From Takakia lepidozioides (lineage: Eukaryota; Streptophyta; Takakiopsida; Takakiales; Takakiaceae), in the NCBI GenBank assembly GCA_030704615.1, contig JAKLZA010000030.1, positions 1 to 64,000 of the forward strand: a stretch of DNA of 64,000 bases, in the 5' to 3' direction. The position numbers were made by a program, and so were the translations under genes. Under the pieces are notes generated by a model, which saw nothing but the letters and a program-made list of their open reading frames with translations, made no database searches and was not told the origin of the DNA. The stretch's first letter is position 1. Every line of letters starts with the position of its first letter. This document shows, one piece after another, positions 10,442 to 21,759 of this stretch.

Positions 10442-10975
10442 TTTGGCGACCATACTGGGGAACTGAGTCATGAACAACCAGATGTGACAGGCATCTGGTG
10501 GGATCATGGTGGTTGGAGGATTAAAGAATTTGATGTGAATCAAATTCCCTGTGGAACGAAGGAAGAAAGATTGTCCAAACAATTCTTTCAAAGGTTCTTG
10601 GAATTGCCAGACGGTTGTAAAGAAAATATTCTTAAGCGAGTGCATGATGCTGATCCGGAATGGGGTCTGGAGAAAGGAGTGATAAAGATTTATCAGGTAG
10701 CCTGTAGAGGAAGAGCACGGTGGTTACCAACATTGGTTTATGTGATAGCCTTGCTATCTATTAAGCGGGTAGAGTTTGAAAGCTGGGAGGAAAGGAAAGT
10801 GAATGTTTACACTCATATGCATGAGGAGCTTGTATTGGTAAAGAATTGGATTCCAAAGGATATCTTGTGGATCAAACTTACACCAAGAACAGCTTTTCAG
10901 ACTTGTTTACCATATGGTTATAGAATTTTGGTTGTTGCCACACTAAAAGAAATGAAAGATATGGAACATGAGTGA
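10358..10975 (+). CDS. family A ORF1 upstream of gag, function unknown
   Basis: Open frame of 205 codons. The first ATG is inside the LTR, and the frame runs through the LTR end and primer site without a stop. No Met follows the primer site soon, so the start is uncertain. The conserved part is FGDHTGEL through LLSIKRVEF and KNWIPKDILWIKLTP, with a Trp-rich stretch IWWDHGGWRIKEFDV. Copy A4 (39143-39775) keeps the frame with about 90% identical residues, which suggests it was under selection when the copies were made. No known domain was recognised. Ogre/Tat elements also carry an extra ORF before gag; homology to that is unproven. Confidence 0.6.
   Translation: MLRDISNSSILEFPPRIAKGWVSKSRVTFGDHTGELSHEQPDVTGIWWDHGGWRIKEFDVNQIPCGTKEERLSKQFFQRFLELPDGCKENILKRVHDADPEWGLEKGVIKIYQVACRGRARWLPTLVYVIALLSIKRVEFESWEERKVNVYTHMHEELVLVKNWIPKDILWIKLTPRTAFQTCLPYGYRILVVATLKEMKDMEHE
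10442..10463 (+). promoter_or_regulatory. primer binding site, copy A1
   Basis: TTTGGCGACCATACTGGGGA begins right after the LTR. TGGCG..CTGGGGA resembles the primer sites of Tat/Athila elements, which pair with a tRNA 3' end. Identical at 39251-39270 in copy A4. Confidence 0.7.
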
Positions 10976-13220
10976 TGAAAGAGAAGCTAGACTCCAAAGA
11001 TATTCAGCAAAAGAGAAAGTTATCTGAAAGCTCATTATCCATACCTGTGGGAGAGAGGAATAGACATTGGGGAATCATTTGGACCTCTCACACCATTGAG
11101 ATCAGGGAGTACATCACCTATACCAGAGGAGCTAGAGTTGGATACCACACCTTCTTTTTCTTTGCAAGAAAGATTAAGGGACTTGGCAGAGGAAGAAGAT
11201 CAACCACGAGGTGAAAGATCTGAGGGTACATCCCTGGATAAAAGATTTGGCAGAAATCTTTGATAAGAGTTGGCATGGAACACCAAGAGCAGGAACTCCA
11301 GTTTCGGGAGCAAAAGATGAGGATACAGAACCAGCGGAGAGTTCAAACTCTCCAACATTATTACAAAATAGTTACATGAGTGAAGAAGAAGAAAACCAAG
11401 GGCAGAACTTGGAAGATGAAAACAGGAAAAAGAAATTTGGAAGATGAGGAATATAAAGAAGTAGACCCAGCAGCTGAGGTTGAGGTTGAGACTACAACCA
11501 GGACATCCCAACCCGTTGGACCTGGATCAAGTGGAGCACTTGGATCACAGGCCAACGAAGTGTCGGCTCAGAGGGATCAGGCGAAAGACCTGGATCTGGC
11601 TCTGGGGGACAGGGAGTGTGGAAAGTAGTGCAACTGAGGCTGGGAATACTGTGAATATAGAAAGGCCAGGAGCAGGAAGGGCTCAGGGGCCAGTAATTGG
11701 TGGAAGAACCACCACAAATACTACAGGTCCACAGGGACCAGCATCAGCCAAAGGGCCAACAACTGTTAGGGGGCGGGTGTAGGGTTGCAGATGGCGTTAC
11801 AACCAATACGGGGCTAAACCACCTTTTCCAATATATTCAGGGAAAGGGGATCCTGATGTACACATTAGCCAATTTGAGCACATGTGTATAGTGAACAATG
11901 AGAATGGCAATGATGCCAAGATGAGACTGTTTCCGTGTTCACTTATAAAGAAAGCCAGTGAATGGTATGCAAGATTCCCTGATAATCATTTCCTAACCTG
12001 GAATGGCTTGAGTACAGCGTTCCGAAATAGGTTCAGGACCAGTAAAACTGAGGATGAAGTGTATGGGAGTTTACAACAGCTGAAGCAGAAGAAGCATGAA
12101 ACTGTTGAAGAGTATATGGAGAAAATGGAGTTGATGATGAAAAAGTTGGCTACTATACCAGCACCAGGATTGCAGAAGGCTTGGTTTGTGAATGGACTAA
12201 GGCCAGAGTTGCAAAAGAAAGTAGACATGTTACCCCACAATACAGTGGAGGAGGCATTTGAAACAGCAAACAGAATTGAGCAGTTGGGAATGCTCAAGAA
12301 GGAGAAAAGAGATGAAGAGGACTCTGAGGATGAGTCAGAAGAAGAAGAGGAGATGGAGCATAAAAAGAAGAGTAAAAAGAAGGAAAAGATGAAGAGGGAA
12401 AATTATGAGAAGAGATTAGAAGAAATCTTGAAAAAGTATGCCACAGAGGCTTGCAACACATTGGAGGAAGGGTGTTTGGTGTGCAAAATGCCAGAATGAA
12501 GGCCACACCACTACTGAATGCCACATGAAGGAGAAACATTGCACTATCTGTAAAATAGATAACCATTCTACTGAGAATTGTTACTACAACAGAAGAACAG
12601 CAGTAAGAGAGCCTAGGCAGGTAAGGGTGCATCAAGTGCAACCCCAGCCAAGAAGAAACAATGATCAAGACCACTATGGTAGGACAGGTGGTTATAACAA
12701 TGGCATGGAAAGGAGAGGTAATCCAAGAGGGAATTACCAGGGACATCCCAGGGGTGGCTATCAGGGTAATCCAAGAGGGAATTACCAGCCAGGGAATCAG
12801 GATTACAGAAATAATCCCAGAACAGACCAAGGGCGAGGACCCAATGGAGAAGAACTGTGTTACTATTGTAATCAGGCAGGACATCGTAAGGCGGCTTGTC
12901 CATTCTGGATCAGACACCAAAATGAGATGAGAGCTCCTGGGAATGAGGGGCCAGTGGCAGCCCACATGGTTAGGCCATGTATTGTACCGGAAGTGAGTAC
13001 AATGATAGTAACAAGAAGCAGAGCCAAATTAGTACCTCCAGTGAAAGATGAAGTTGTTGATAATGAAGATGGCAGTGATGTGCCTGAAGATGATGAGGCT
13101 TGGAGAGATGAGAAAGAACTGCACAAGGAAGTGGCGGATACCATACAGGAAATGCAGAAGAGTACTGATATTCCCATGGTAGACTCCTCAGACTCTGAAA
13201 GGAGAAGAAGAAGTCAGTGA
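10972..13220 (+). pseudogene. family A gag with zinc knuckles
   Basis: An N-terminal Ser/Thr/Pro/Glu-rich part (10975-11790) is broken by frameshifts. The retrotransposon gag core follows at 11882-12300 (MRLFPCSLIKKASEWYARF, TWNGLSTAFRNRF, LKQKKHETVEEYMEKM), then a Glu/Lys-rich segment. Three CCHC zinc knuckles follow: CAKCQNEGHTTTEC, CTICKIDNHSTENC and CYYCNQAGHRKAAC, at 12480-12895. An RGN/GNY-rich linker (12700-12800) lies between knuckles two and three. Forms the capsid and binds RNA. Copy A4 carries the same core at 40732-41220. Confidence 0.85.
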
Positions 13221-13248
13221 GGAAGAAGGAAAGAGGGAAGCTGCAGAA

Positions 13249-13815
13249 GTGCAGGGTAAGGAAGGGACATTGGCTGAAGTGATATGCCAGTCCAAAGTGG
13301 AAATTACCATTGGACAGCTATTAGCTGTGGCACCTTATTGTAGACACAGGCTGTATCAAGCAATCAACAGGATTGCCCATTTGACAGAGAACATAGACCT
13401 GAACAGCAAGGTGACAAGTTATAATGTGAGGCCAGAAGGGCAAGAAACAGTCATGGATTTTGATGATTCTATGCCAGTTATCCAGTTGAGAATTGGAAGC
13501 ACAGAGCTGGCAGATGTACTGATAGATGGAGGCTCTGGTGTGAATATCATGACAGACCAATTGAGGCAGAAGCTAGGTCTAAACAACATGAAACCAGCCC
13601 CATTTACAGTAACCATGGCAGACCAAAGGAGTGTACAGCCATTGGGATTGATCAGAGGAGTTAAAATCCAGATTCAAGAGATGATCTTTAAGATCACAGT
13701 AACTGTGTTGAAGATGAATGAAGTCCTGGAAGCTTATTCCTTATTGTTGGGAAGACCATGGCTGAAACAGGCCAAGGTGTCTCATGATTGGAATTCACAG
13801 TTACTGACTGTGTAG
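13249..13815 (+). CDS. family A aspartic protease
   Basis: 188 codons, one open frame. The active site VLIDGGSGVNIM is at about 13520-13555 (DGGSG in place of the usual DSGA/T, a variant common in Tat-type elements). It ends with the typical LLLGRPWLKQAKVSHDW motif at about 13745-13800. It is separated from gag by a short gap with a frame change and followed by a linker to the RT frame. Processes the Gag-Pol polyprotein. Confidence 0.85.
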   Translation: MQGKEGTLAEVICQSKVEITIGQLLAVAPYCRHRLYQAINRIAHLTENIDLNSKVTSYNVRPEGQETVMDFDDSMPVIQLRIGSTELADVLIDGGSGVNIMTDQLRQKLGLNNMKPAPFTVTMADQRSVQPLGLIRGVKIQIQEMIFKITVTVLKMNEVLEAYSLLLGRPWLKQAKVSHDWNSQLLTV

Positions 13816-14017
13816 GATGGGTTGAACAAGATACAAATCACCAATAAGAAATCTGAAAGACTATCTGCTACAAGAAGACCAAGAGGGGTCAGAGAGTATG
13901 ATTGGAAAGAAGGACTGGATGAGGAACAGGAAGTTACTTTGTTCGCTGCACACCCAGAGTGGGAACAGGTTGCAGAGATGCAATTAGAAGGCCTGAGTTG
14001 TTTAAAAAATATCTACT

Positions 14018-14592
14018 GTGGGTGCAGTGACAACAACCCCAATTGAGGAGGAAATAAATAGTTACCCACCACATTTTTATGAGGAAAGGGAAGGAGAGAT
14101 TGATATCCTAGAGGAACCAGCCACTGTAAGTCTACAGGATGAAATAGTAACTGGTTGGACAATCACAGCTGATGAGCAGGTGAGGGAAGTGAATGTGGGA
14201 ACTGAGAAGGAACCATCTAGAGCCAAAATTGAAGCAAAGAGTCTGTTCATTAAATACATAGATGTATTTGCTTGGAGCTATGAGGATCTGAAGGGGATAC
14301 CACCTGAGATCTGTCAACATAAGATTGAACTGGAACCAGGATCAATACCAGTTAAACAGGCGAGATACAGGATGAATCCCAACTATGCAGAGAAGGTTGG
14401 AGAAGAGATCAAAAAGTTGGCTGAAGCTAAATTTATATACCCGATAGAGTACACAACTTGGTTGTCACCCATTGTGATAGTCCCCAAGAAAAATGGCAAA
14501 CTAAGAGTTTGTGTGAACTACAAGAAGCTGAATGCTTGTACGAGGAAGGATCTTTTCCTCTACCATTCACAGAAGCAGTATTGGACACTGTG
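14018..14592 (+). pseudogene. family A reverse transcriptase, N-terminal third
   Basis: FAWSYEDLKGIPPEICQHKI at about 14268-14325, then VKQARYRMNPNYAEKV, WLSPIVIVPKKNGKLRVCVN and YKKLNACTRKD. The next motif (LPLPFTEAVLDTV) is in the neighbouring frame after a one-base loss at about 14555. The gene then stops at 14592, where the A2 LTR begins. No continuation of this RT was found to the right within the window. Confidence 0.85.
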
Positions 14593-15479
14593 TGTCGCGC
14601 GGCTTTTACTCACCCATCCCTTCGCTATCCGAGGCGGAAAACTCCAAGATAGAAGAGTTGGAAATCTCTAAGTACTCAGCCCGCTCAGAACAATCAGTCA
14701 TGACCTACAGCTAGTGTATCATGGGGGTGTTTCCTATTTGTTTCCCTTTCCACATTCATGTTAGCTACCTTACCATTGATAATTAAGTATCAGTTTGCTT
14801 CATCAATCTATCGGATTCCTTCAACTCATCCATTCATTCCACAGCTTCACTCAGATCTCTCTACACAGTGTGATTGTATCGTATAAGTATCAGATTATGA
14901 TTTATCAGGTATCAGGCCGAAGCCATTGTGTCTCTAATCTCCTCTACAATATCACTACAGCTCTGCATATAACAAGCATCTACTAATCATCTCTCCTCCT
15001 TCTCCATGCTTGCTTCCGTTCTTCTCTCCACCCGATCCCCTCTCCTCCATGACCAAGAAGTCCTCCCCCTCGAGTGCTTCCAAGAATAATCATCATCCCC
15101 CCTTAGTCCTTGCCTCTCCCTTTATCTTCCTACCCGTGGCTCTAACCGTTTCCCTCACTAACCGTCGTCCGGGAACTATCATGTTCCATTTGCAGGTGTT
15201 GTTCCCCACAGTCGTTCCCTGTCCTGCTCTCTGTTCCTATGGTCGTGACAGCTGTGTCAAGATGTGACCGCGACTGTGACTGTGTTGTGTGGGCTGTGTC
15301 GGCTGTGACGACTGTGACAGGCTGTGTCGGACTGTGACGGGCTATGTTGGGCTGTGTAACCCCCATCTACAGTGCGCTGCTGTCACCCCTAAGGCTCTTG
15401 TTGATCTCAGTCTGTGCAAAAATTAAGGGTACTCCTCAGATCCCATAAAAATGTCTAAGTCCCTGGCAGTCCTCTAACA
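14593..15479 (-). repeat. family A 3' LTR of minus-strand copy A2 (887 bp)
   Basis: Plus-strand ends are TGTCGCGCGGCTTTTACTC...CCTCTAACA, the reverse complement of the family LTR. A polypyrimidine run on the plus strand (polypurine on the minus strand) adjoins its right end, so it is the 3' LTR of an element lying to the right. It contains a short reversed CACAGCC array at about 15255-15360. Confidence 0.85.
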
Positions 15480-15504
15480 TTACCCCTTCCCCTCTCAAAA
15501 AGCC
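15480..15504 (-). promoter_or_regulatory. polypurine tract of copy A2
   Basis: Minus strand reads GGCTTTTTGAGAGGGGAAGG then GGTAA, directly before the LTR start TGTTAGAGG. This sets the orientation of copy A2. Confidence 0.7.
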
Positions 15505-15777
15505 GTGTCCTCACGGTTTACTGATTGCGATTAGCAAACCTTTGTGAGTGAGCACCTTTCTGACTTTGAGAGTTTCGTGGCGGACTGTGTGTACGAGCCC
15601 GAGGTCTGTCACTGGTTGACGGAGATGTTTGAACACTACCCGGATAAGTGAGGCCCTCTGGAGGCTGATATCGAGGTAACCTTTCAGGCATAGGAGACCC
15701 CCGTCGCTTCTTTTCTGCCATTTGAATTGCATAGTCTTCTCCCATGTCAAAAGAATCCGCCGTTTGTATCAGAATCC

Positions 15778-18700
15778 TCATCGCCTCTCAGGTGTTAATT
15801 GTCGAACTTTTTGTGGAATCCTCTGGGGCATACAATGTTGTCCTACCACGTCAGGAAGTTTATATTTTAAAACTTGATGTAAACGCTGAACGGCAAAATT
15901 GGTGAAGACACTGAGCTCCTTGTCTGTCCAGGTGAGTGGGGTACCAATGACTTGTGATTTGTTCAAGTATTTCCATGCCACATGTGCCTTATAGAAAATA
16001 TCATCAATGCCGAATTTCTGTGTTGACAAATTGTTCCAGGCCGACTGAAACCATAAACGAATTTGAGAATCCTTTTGCATCATGACTTTTGCCTCATATA
16101 GGTACATATGAGGTGGCACTGAAGGTAAGACCCAATGATCCCCACTGGAATAACTCAGAAAGCGCGATTGCATCTTTTGCTGCTCAATGTGATAACGTAC
16201 CAGAAAGCAAGCAGCGTAGTATAACCCACATCCCATGACAATACTCGCTACCTCTTTGGTCTTGGTATAAATGAATCCATGTACAACTTGGAAGGCAATT
16301 AATTCCCTCAACATTGTACCTGCCTCATGCCAGTATTGTGCAAAGTGATGATCTTCAATTGGTCGATTGTTCGGAAGAACGTTAGTCCTAGTTGCCACTG
16401 GCAGCCAAATGCGCATGATTTGGTAGTAATGTGCAAATGATTGCGGAGGACTAAATTCTTTCCAAGCCAAATCCAACATGATGGGAATTTGGTTGAAGGG
16501 CAGAATCATAGCCCTATTGTACTCCCTTGCAGCTGGAGTTTTAGGTGGGTTAAAAGCAGCATTGCCCCATACCTCAGACTGTGGTGGCTGTGGTGTAGTT
16601 GTAGTAACAACAGGGTCAGCTATTGGCACAGTGACTTGTTGTGTTGTTGGTGGCACTGGCTCTTGTACCATTGGCATCTCATGCACCTCCTGTGAAGAAG
16701 ACTGAAAAGCTAAAGTTCTCGCTTAAAGAAGCCATTAGCTGTTCATCAGGTACACAGACTCTCTTGTCGATATTTGAAGTGAGGTCCTCCACTTGAGTCT
16801 GCAGGCCGTCTATATCCTCCTGTAACTCCGCTATCCTACTATAGACATTGTCTATAGTAGTTGTGGCAATGTTCTGCACTTGCAGCCTGAGCTCATTCAT
16901 CTCGCTTTGGGTGAGCTTTCGTGGTGCTTTGCCTTCCACTGGCCCTTGTGCTAACCAGACCTGCATAAGGTGGTTATCCACCAAGTTGCTTGTGGTTCCT
17001 CTGAGAGTGTGCTCCTCTCTTTGTTTGTACACAACTAACTGCTGTTGTAAAGCCTCCATGCGCTTCGCATGAGGTTCAACCAAATTTGCATAGGCAGCAG
17101 GCAGATTATTGGCTTCCTTCCAAGCTTTGTTAGCCACAGAGAGTTCATTTCTATTGGCCATGATCGTTTGTTGCAACTCCAGGATGTGCCTCTCTTGGTC
17201 AGCTTCAACCTGCCTGTATTGCTTGAAAGTATCCTCATTGCGACAGATTGTATTCTTCATATCGACAATGAGTTTCATTTGCTCAACATTCTCTGCCTCT
17301 GCCTTCGTACATCTTTCCGCTTGACTGTTTATTTCTATTGTAGATTGGTCAAGCATAGTTGTGAGTGTAGCACATTGGATGGCCATTTTGTCATGCACTG
17401 TCTGCAACTCCGTATGTTGTGCATTTACTTGTTGCAACTTGCTTTCATGCTTCACCTGCATTTGGTATAGCTGTTGCTTATGTGCTTCGTGCAATTGGTC
17501 TTGTGCGAGGCCTGCCTCAATCAATTGTTCTTTGGCCAATTGCAAAGCGCCGCTTCCGTATTCTCCAAGTCTTGTTGCATCTTGATAGTGACCTCTTCAT
17601 CGACCTTGTTTGCACACTTAGTGGCTAGTCGAGCCTCAAACTCCTTCCTGAGTTCCCTCTCAAGGCTTGTCAATTGGGTAATTGGAACATGGGATTTGAC
17701 ATAAGTCCCCAACAAATTAAGTGTCATGCCTATGGAACTCATCAGCATTGCCTGTTGAGGGTCATCATTGTGAGGTTGCTGCTGTTCCTCCTGATCCTCA
17801 ACCGTGTGATGTCTCACGAACCACTCAGGCCATTGTCCCACCGGATTTTCTTCCTGAACCACTTCATCTATCACCGGTGCTGCAGTGTCATGACCTTCTA
17901 CCTGTGGTACCTCCGACACAGGTGTGTGTATTATATGCACCTCAGGATTTCCCTTGGGCAACTGTTGCACCTCTGGAATCTCTGTCTCCTTGACCAGACC
18001 AGAATATTCATAGAGAAGGTCCCCCTTCTCAATTTCTGCCACTATCTGTTCTGTAGTTGGAATATCTAACCTTTTTTTTCCAAATCAATTATTTTTGGTA
18101 GAGCTGCATGGACAACTTGTGACCTTGTGACAAGCCGATCAGCTGGCTGTGATGGTTGTGATACTGAAGTAACTTCCTCCTCTCTCTCTGAAGGTCCTGC
18201 TTCCAGTAATAGCAGTTCTGTGCTGCTGTGCCCCTTCCTGCACATGAGCTTGGGAAACATTATCATGCGGAATCCGTGAAGCCAGTGGATCCGCGACTAC
18301 AGTTTTCCCCGTCTCTGCCTCTTAGTCTCGGGTTGCCCTACTAGTCCACCCTCACTGTGTGAAGAGCCTTGCTCTTCCATTGCAGTGGTTTCTGGCTCAA
18401 ACACTCCCATCTCCTTTCTTTCTTGCGCATCAAGTATGCCAGAATCAAGAATTATTTGAGCAATGATTGGGCCAGACACTATGATAGGAGACTTTGCGGT
18501 AGTACCTTGTAATCTTTTCATCTCCTCTACCAGTGCGTTGTACATTATGTCCGCCCATTCTACCTCTTCTCCCTCAAGGCTTTGAGTATTTCCTCTGTGA
18601 AGGATCTGCTCAAATACTGTTGGTTTTGTTTCATGGCAAACAGAACGTTCAATACCTGGCCTACCTCCTTTAGCCCTGGGTACACGGCCTTGGTACAAGC

Positions 18701-19270
18701 GTAACCCTGAGTTTTAAAGAAACTCCCTTCTTGGAATAAGTCCTCTATTTGCAGTCTTGCCCTGTGCTCCTCCACATGCACTTGACCTGCTGGCAATTGA
18801 AACAATTGCTGTAGGTATAGGGGAGTAATTACTAATTCAACTCCCTTCACCGTTGTTGCTCATGTCCTTGGCTCAAAGTTCTGTAAGAATTGTAACATGT
18901 ACTGTCTATGGTGCAATGTCCAATCTTTGCTTTGCAATCCTTGCAATCTCAGTTCCTTCAGTATCTGTATCGCCTGTGGTGTAGCAATTGTTTGTTTCTG
19001 CAGAATTGTGGTGCTCTTCACCCTGATTTCCTCCATTCCTCTCACTCTCTTCATTCTAGACCCACAGAAATGTTTTGGCTGTAACAATTGAAGAATTGCC
19101 TGCAGTGCACAAAACATAAACGTATGGTTGCCACAAAAAGCTATGGGTAATTTCTTGTAAGCCTGTGGGGCTTGCAAGCATCGCTCAAGAGAAAAGATCC
19201 GCTCTGTTGTTTCGTCCCTATGCCACTGCGTAAGTAGTATTGCAAGCGTATAGTCTGTTAGTTCCTCCAT
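15778..19270 (-). pseudogene. unrecognised large coiled-coil protein carried by family A copy A2
   Basis: A chain of overlapping minus-strand frames (18860-19270, 18560-18850, 18297-18698, 17521-18042, 16679-17545, 15778-16686) reads as one protein of about 1,100 residues interrupted by four or more frameshifts. It starts at MEELTDYTLAILLTQWH. The N-terminal half is globular (LELVITPLYLQQLFQLPAG-like text, then IIVSGPIIAQIILDSGI). The middle (16750-17545) is a long Gln/Glu-rich coiled coil (QLYQMQVKHESKLQQVNAQH). The C-terminal part is a globular Trp/Tyr-rich domain (LPFNQIPIMLDLAWKEF). No gag, protease, RT or integrase motif is present. Its place just upstream of a family A 3' LTR suggests a non-autonomous element that replaced gag-pol with this ORF. 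The function is unknown. The matching 5' LTR was not found. Confidence 0.6.
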
Positions 19271-20199
19271 AGCTTCAAAGCTATTGCATTGATTGTTTGT
19301 CCCTTCGCGACACCCGTTACTTAGAACGACGCCGACTCTTGCCCTAATTTCCCTCCATTTTCTTGATCATTTCTCTGGCTCTATTGGCTGTAACCAATGT
19401 GACTGGATTTTAGATTTAATTTTCTTTAGTGGACTTTCCCTGCTGGATTGTCCACTAGGACCCACATGTGACAAGAATTTCTTTTTTCTGTACTTGCCGT
19501 TTGTTCCGTTCCCTTTTTCCGTATTCATTAATGGGCCCGCCCTTCATCCGAAATGACGCGCTAAGTAGGTATTTTGACGGCCATTCTTGTCTTTTTTCTT
19601 GATGACACCTGTTCTTGCACTTCCTTCTCAGCTGTGTTCGCGCCTGACTTCCACGTGTCTATTTTTAAACTGGTTTCGGTCCTTTCTTCCGTCGGCCCTT
19701 TTCCTGAAGTTATTGTGCGTCCATCTGTCACTGTCACTGATTCTATGGATCGTGTAACCCTAGTAGGCTGTGTTGAGTTGTGACAGGCTGTGTCATACTG
19801 TGGTACATTGTGATAGGCTGTGATGCACTGTGGTAAGTTGTGATAGGCTGTGACACGCTGTGGTAGGCTGTGTTGTGCCGTGCTGGGCTGTGATAGACTG
19901 TGTTTCACGTCTGTGATGGGCTTGAGGGGCTGTGATAGACTGTGTCGTCGTGATGGGCTGTGATAGGCTGTGTCACGCTTGTTCTGCCCACCCTGGTCAT
20001 ATATGCTCGGCCTAGCGACAAGTGCTCCATACTCCGTTGGTAACACTGGCGCAGCCCGTGACTGCTCTTGCGTTTAACCATGCAAATCATGTTGCAATGG
20101 TTTGTCATGGATACCACTCTATTGTAGTGTGAAAAAAGAAGGGGCGTGAATCCCCTTCTGGTTAATCCTAAAATCTGTACTCCTCCTACTCGTCCCTGT
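19271..20199. other. no gene recognised; reversed CACAGCC-type array inside
   Basis: 19271-19560 is probably leader of the A2 ORF. About 19760-19990 is a run of GGCTGTG(A/T)YA units on the plus strand (CACAGCC on the minus strand) like those in family A LTRs, but the flanks do not align with the LTR. It may be a decayed 5' LTR of copy A2. Confidence 0.5.
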
Positions 20200-21215
20200 T
20201 GAAGTATCAGGGCAAAGGAAAGGAGCGTTCTCTTTTCTGGAGGAAGATGGGATATAACGGTAGTAGACAACTATTTCAAGGAGATCACAAGCGACACCAA
20301 TGACAGCACTTCCATTTATTATGTGAGAGCTCTGTGTGGAGCAAAAGGCACATTTGTCCTGAAAGAAGAATCATTCAATGGTGCTTCCTTGGTGCAAAGA
20401 ATAGGAACCTCCTTTGCCTATGCAGGGAGGGGAGAACATACCGTTTCAACGGACGGGAGATATGACTTTGCTCGAGTGTGGCCTTGGACAGCTACACCAT
20501 TCAACAGGTTCCCAATTCACTTTCTCTATAGTCGAACCGACAGTCCATCATAGCATCATGAACTATTTGAGGATCAACCATTCATTTGAGAAATCACTTA
20601 AAGACTACATGGTTGATTGCAAGGATGATGCCAGTGCAATGGGTAGGGCATGGGAGAAACTTTTCACAGTTCATGTGGCCAAGCTGTTTGACGGGCAAAA
20701 TTGTTGGCCAATATGTGCTGTTTCAAGGATGCAACCCTGCCTCCAAAATTCGCAAGGGACAAGCCAATGATTACCCAGTGAAAGGAGTGTGGAGGGAGTC
20801 ATATAGGATCCACACCATAAGTAAATTTCTTGATGCTGAAGAGAAATCTCGTCCGCCATGCCTCATTTTTGACGACAGATCTGGAGCTGATGTTCTTTTT
20901 GTTGTGAGACTTGGGAATTTGAAGATTCCTGTCTTCTGTCAACTGAAGCTGCGATCTGAGGTGCAGTGGGCTAGAGCAGTGGCAACTACAGATCCGGAAC
21001 AGATGTACAAGAAAAGTTCCGAGTACAAAACGAGGGTGCTTGCCGCATGCAAAGATGGTTGCATCAGCTTGGTAGTTGCCTATCCTGCAAAGAAGCCAGC
21101 TAAACTCCAATCTGAATGCCAAGATAATCGTTTAATTGGCTATATTGGACAGGTAGAAGCGGAGGATTTGTTTGACCGCGTGTTATGTGATTTCTTACGT
21201 TCTATCAAGGAGTGA
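20200..21215 (+). pseudogene. Crinkler-type protein C-terminus with PD-(D/E)XK nuclease-like domain
   Basis: Three plus-strand frames join into one reading: a VLFSGGRWDITVVDNYF / YYVRALCGAKGTF stretch (20225-20400), then MGRAWEKLFTVHVAKLFDG (20640-20695), then GADVLFVV followed by IPVFCQLKLR (20885-20955). It ends with LFDRVLCDFLRSIKE at 21215. A conserved Glu in an N-terminal helix, then GAD, then a strand with QxK is the pattern of restriction-enzyme-fold nucleases. The SGG..D stretch before it resembles the end of the NTPase part of Crinkler-family (CR) effectors, which are also known from free-living eukaryotes including early land plants. The assignment rests on motif pattern only. Two frameshifts separate the parts. 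Confidence 0.45.
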
Positions 21216-21432
21216 TGGGGACAAATTTTGTGATGGCTCATGGAGTATTGAGAAGGTGAGATTCATTGGGATACTGGCTCTATTTTTTTGTGTTTGGTGA
21301 CATTTCTATATTCTCTTGTGCTGTCACACCTTTCCACAAGTATACTACTAAGTTAGACTGCTTCTGTATTCAACCATGGACCAACTTCAAGAACCTGTGA
21401 AAAAGGGACACAAATTAATGACAAGTATGTTT

Positions 21433-21684
21433 TCATGAACCAATCAATGAGTTCATCAGCTTTGTGTTACACTGCATGATACGATGGTGTGACAAGTTTG
21501 CAGGATATTCCAAAATTGGCCGTACTGGAGATACTGGTACCTCCTCCTCCTCGTCTGAGCTGTTGAGATCGACCACAGGTACCGATGGCGTCATAGCTGC
21601 AACAGGTGGCCTCACCGGAGCTGGTACATCCTCGTCCGAGCTGACAAGCTCGATCAGTGGCCTCGTATACTTCATACGAGGCAT
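21433..21684 (-). CDS. short ORF with two SUMO-interaction-like motifs
   Basis: 83 codons on the minus strand. It contains PLIELVSSDED and VPVVDLNSSDEEEE, each a hydrophobic core followed by Ser and acidic residues, the canonical form of SUMO-interacting motifs. They are separated by a Pro/Val-rich linker. No other domain is present. It may be a first exon of a gene or transposon protein; nothing downstream on the same strand continues it convincingly. Confidence 0.3.
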   Translation of the reverse strand: MPRMKYTRPLIELVSSDEDVPAPVRPPVAAMTPSVPVVDLNSSDEEEEVPVSPVRPILEYPANLSHHRIMQCNTKLMNSLIGS

Positions 21685-21759
21685 ACTGGCAACCCTGCGA
21701 TATAAGAAGAAATAACATTAAGAAATTACCCAAAATACACACATCCAACTTTTGAATTG

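Larger units (their letters stand above)
9625..14592 (+). mobile_element. family A Ty3/Gypsy element copy A1 (5' LTR to RT; 3' part cut off by copy A2)
   Basis: Plus-strand 5' LTR, primer site, an extra ORF, gag, zinc knuckles, protease and the first third of RT. It is inserted in the family D element and is itself cut at 14592, in the middle of the RT, by the minus-strand LTR of copy A2. RT wording (FAWSYEDLKGIPPEI, VKQARYRMNP, IVIVPKKNGKLRVCVNYKKLN) is of the non-chromovirus Tat/Athila type. Comparison with copy A4 at 38301 shows the 5' region is well conserved. Confidence 0.85.

Noticed and set aside
14588-15484. copy A2 as a solo LTR
   Set aside because: The flanking five bases (CTGTG and TTACC) do not match, and a polypurine tract adjoins one end, so it is the 3' LTR of a longer element.
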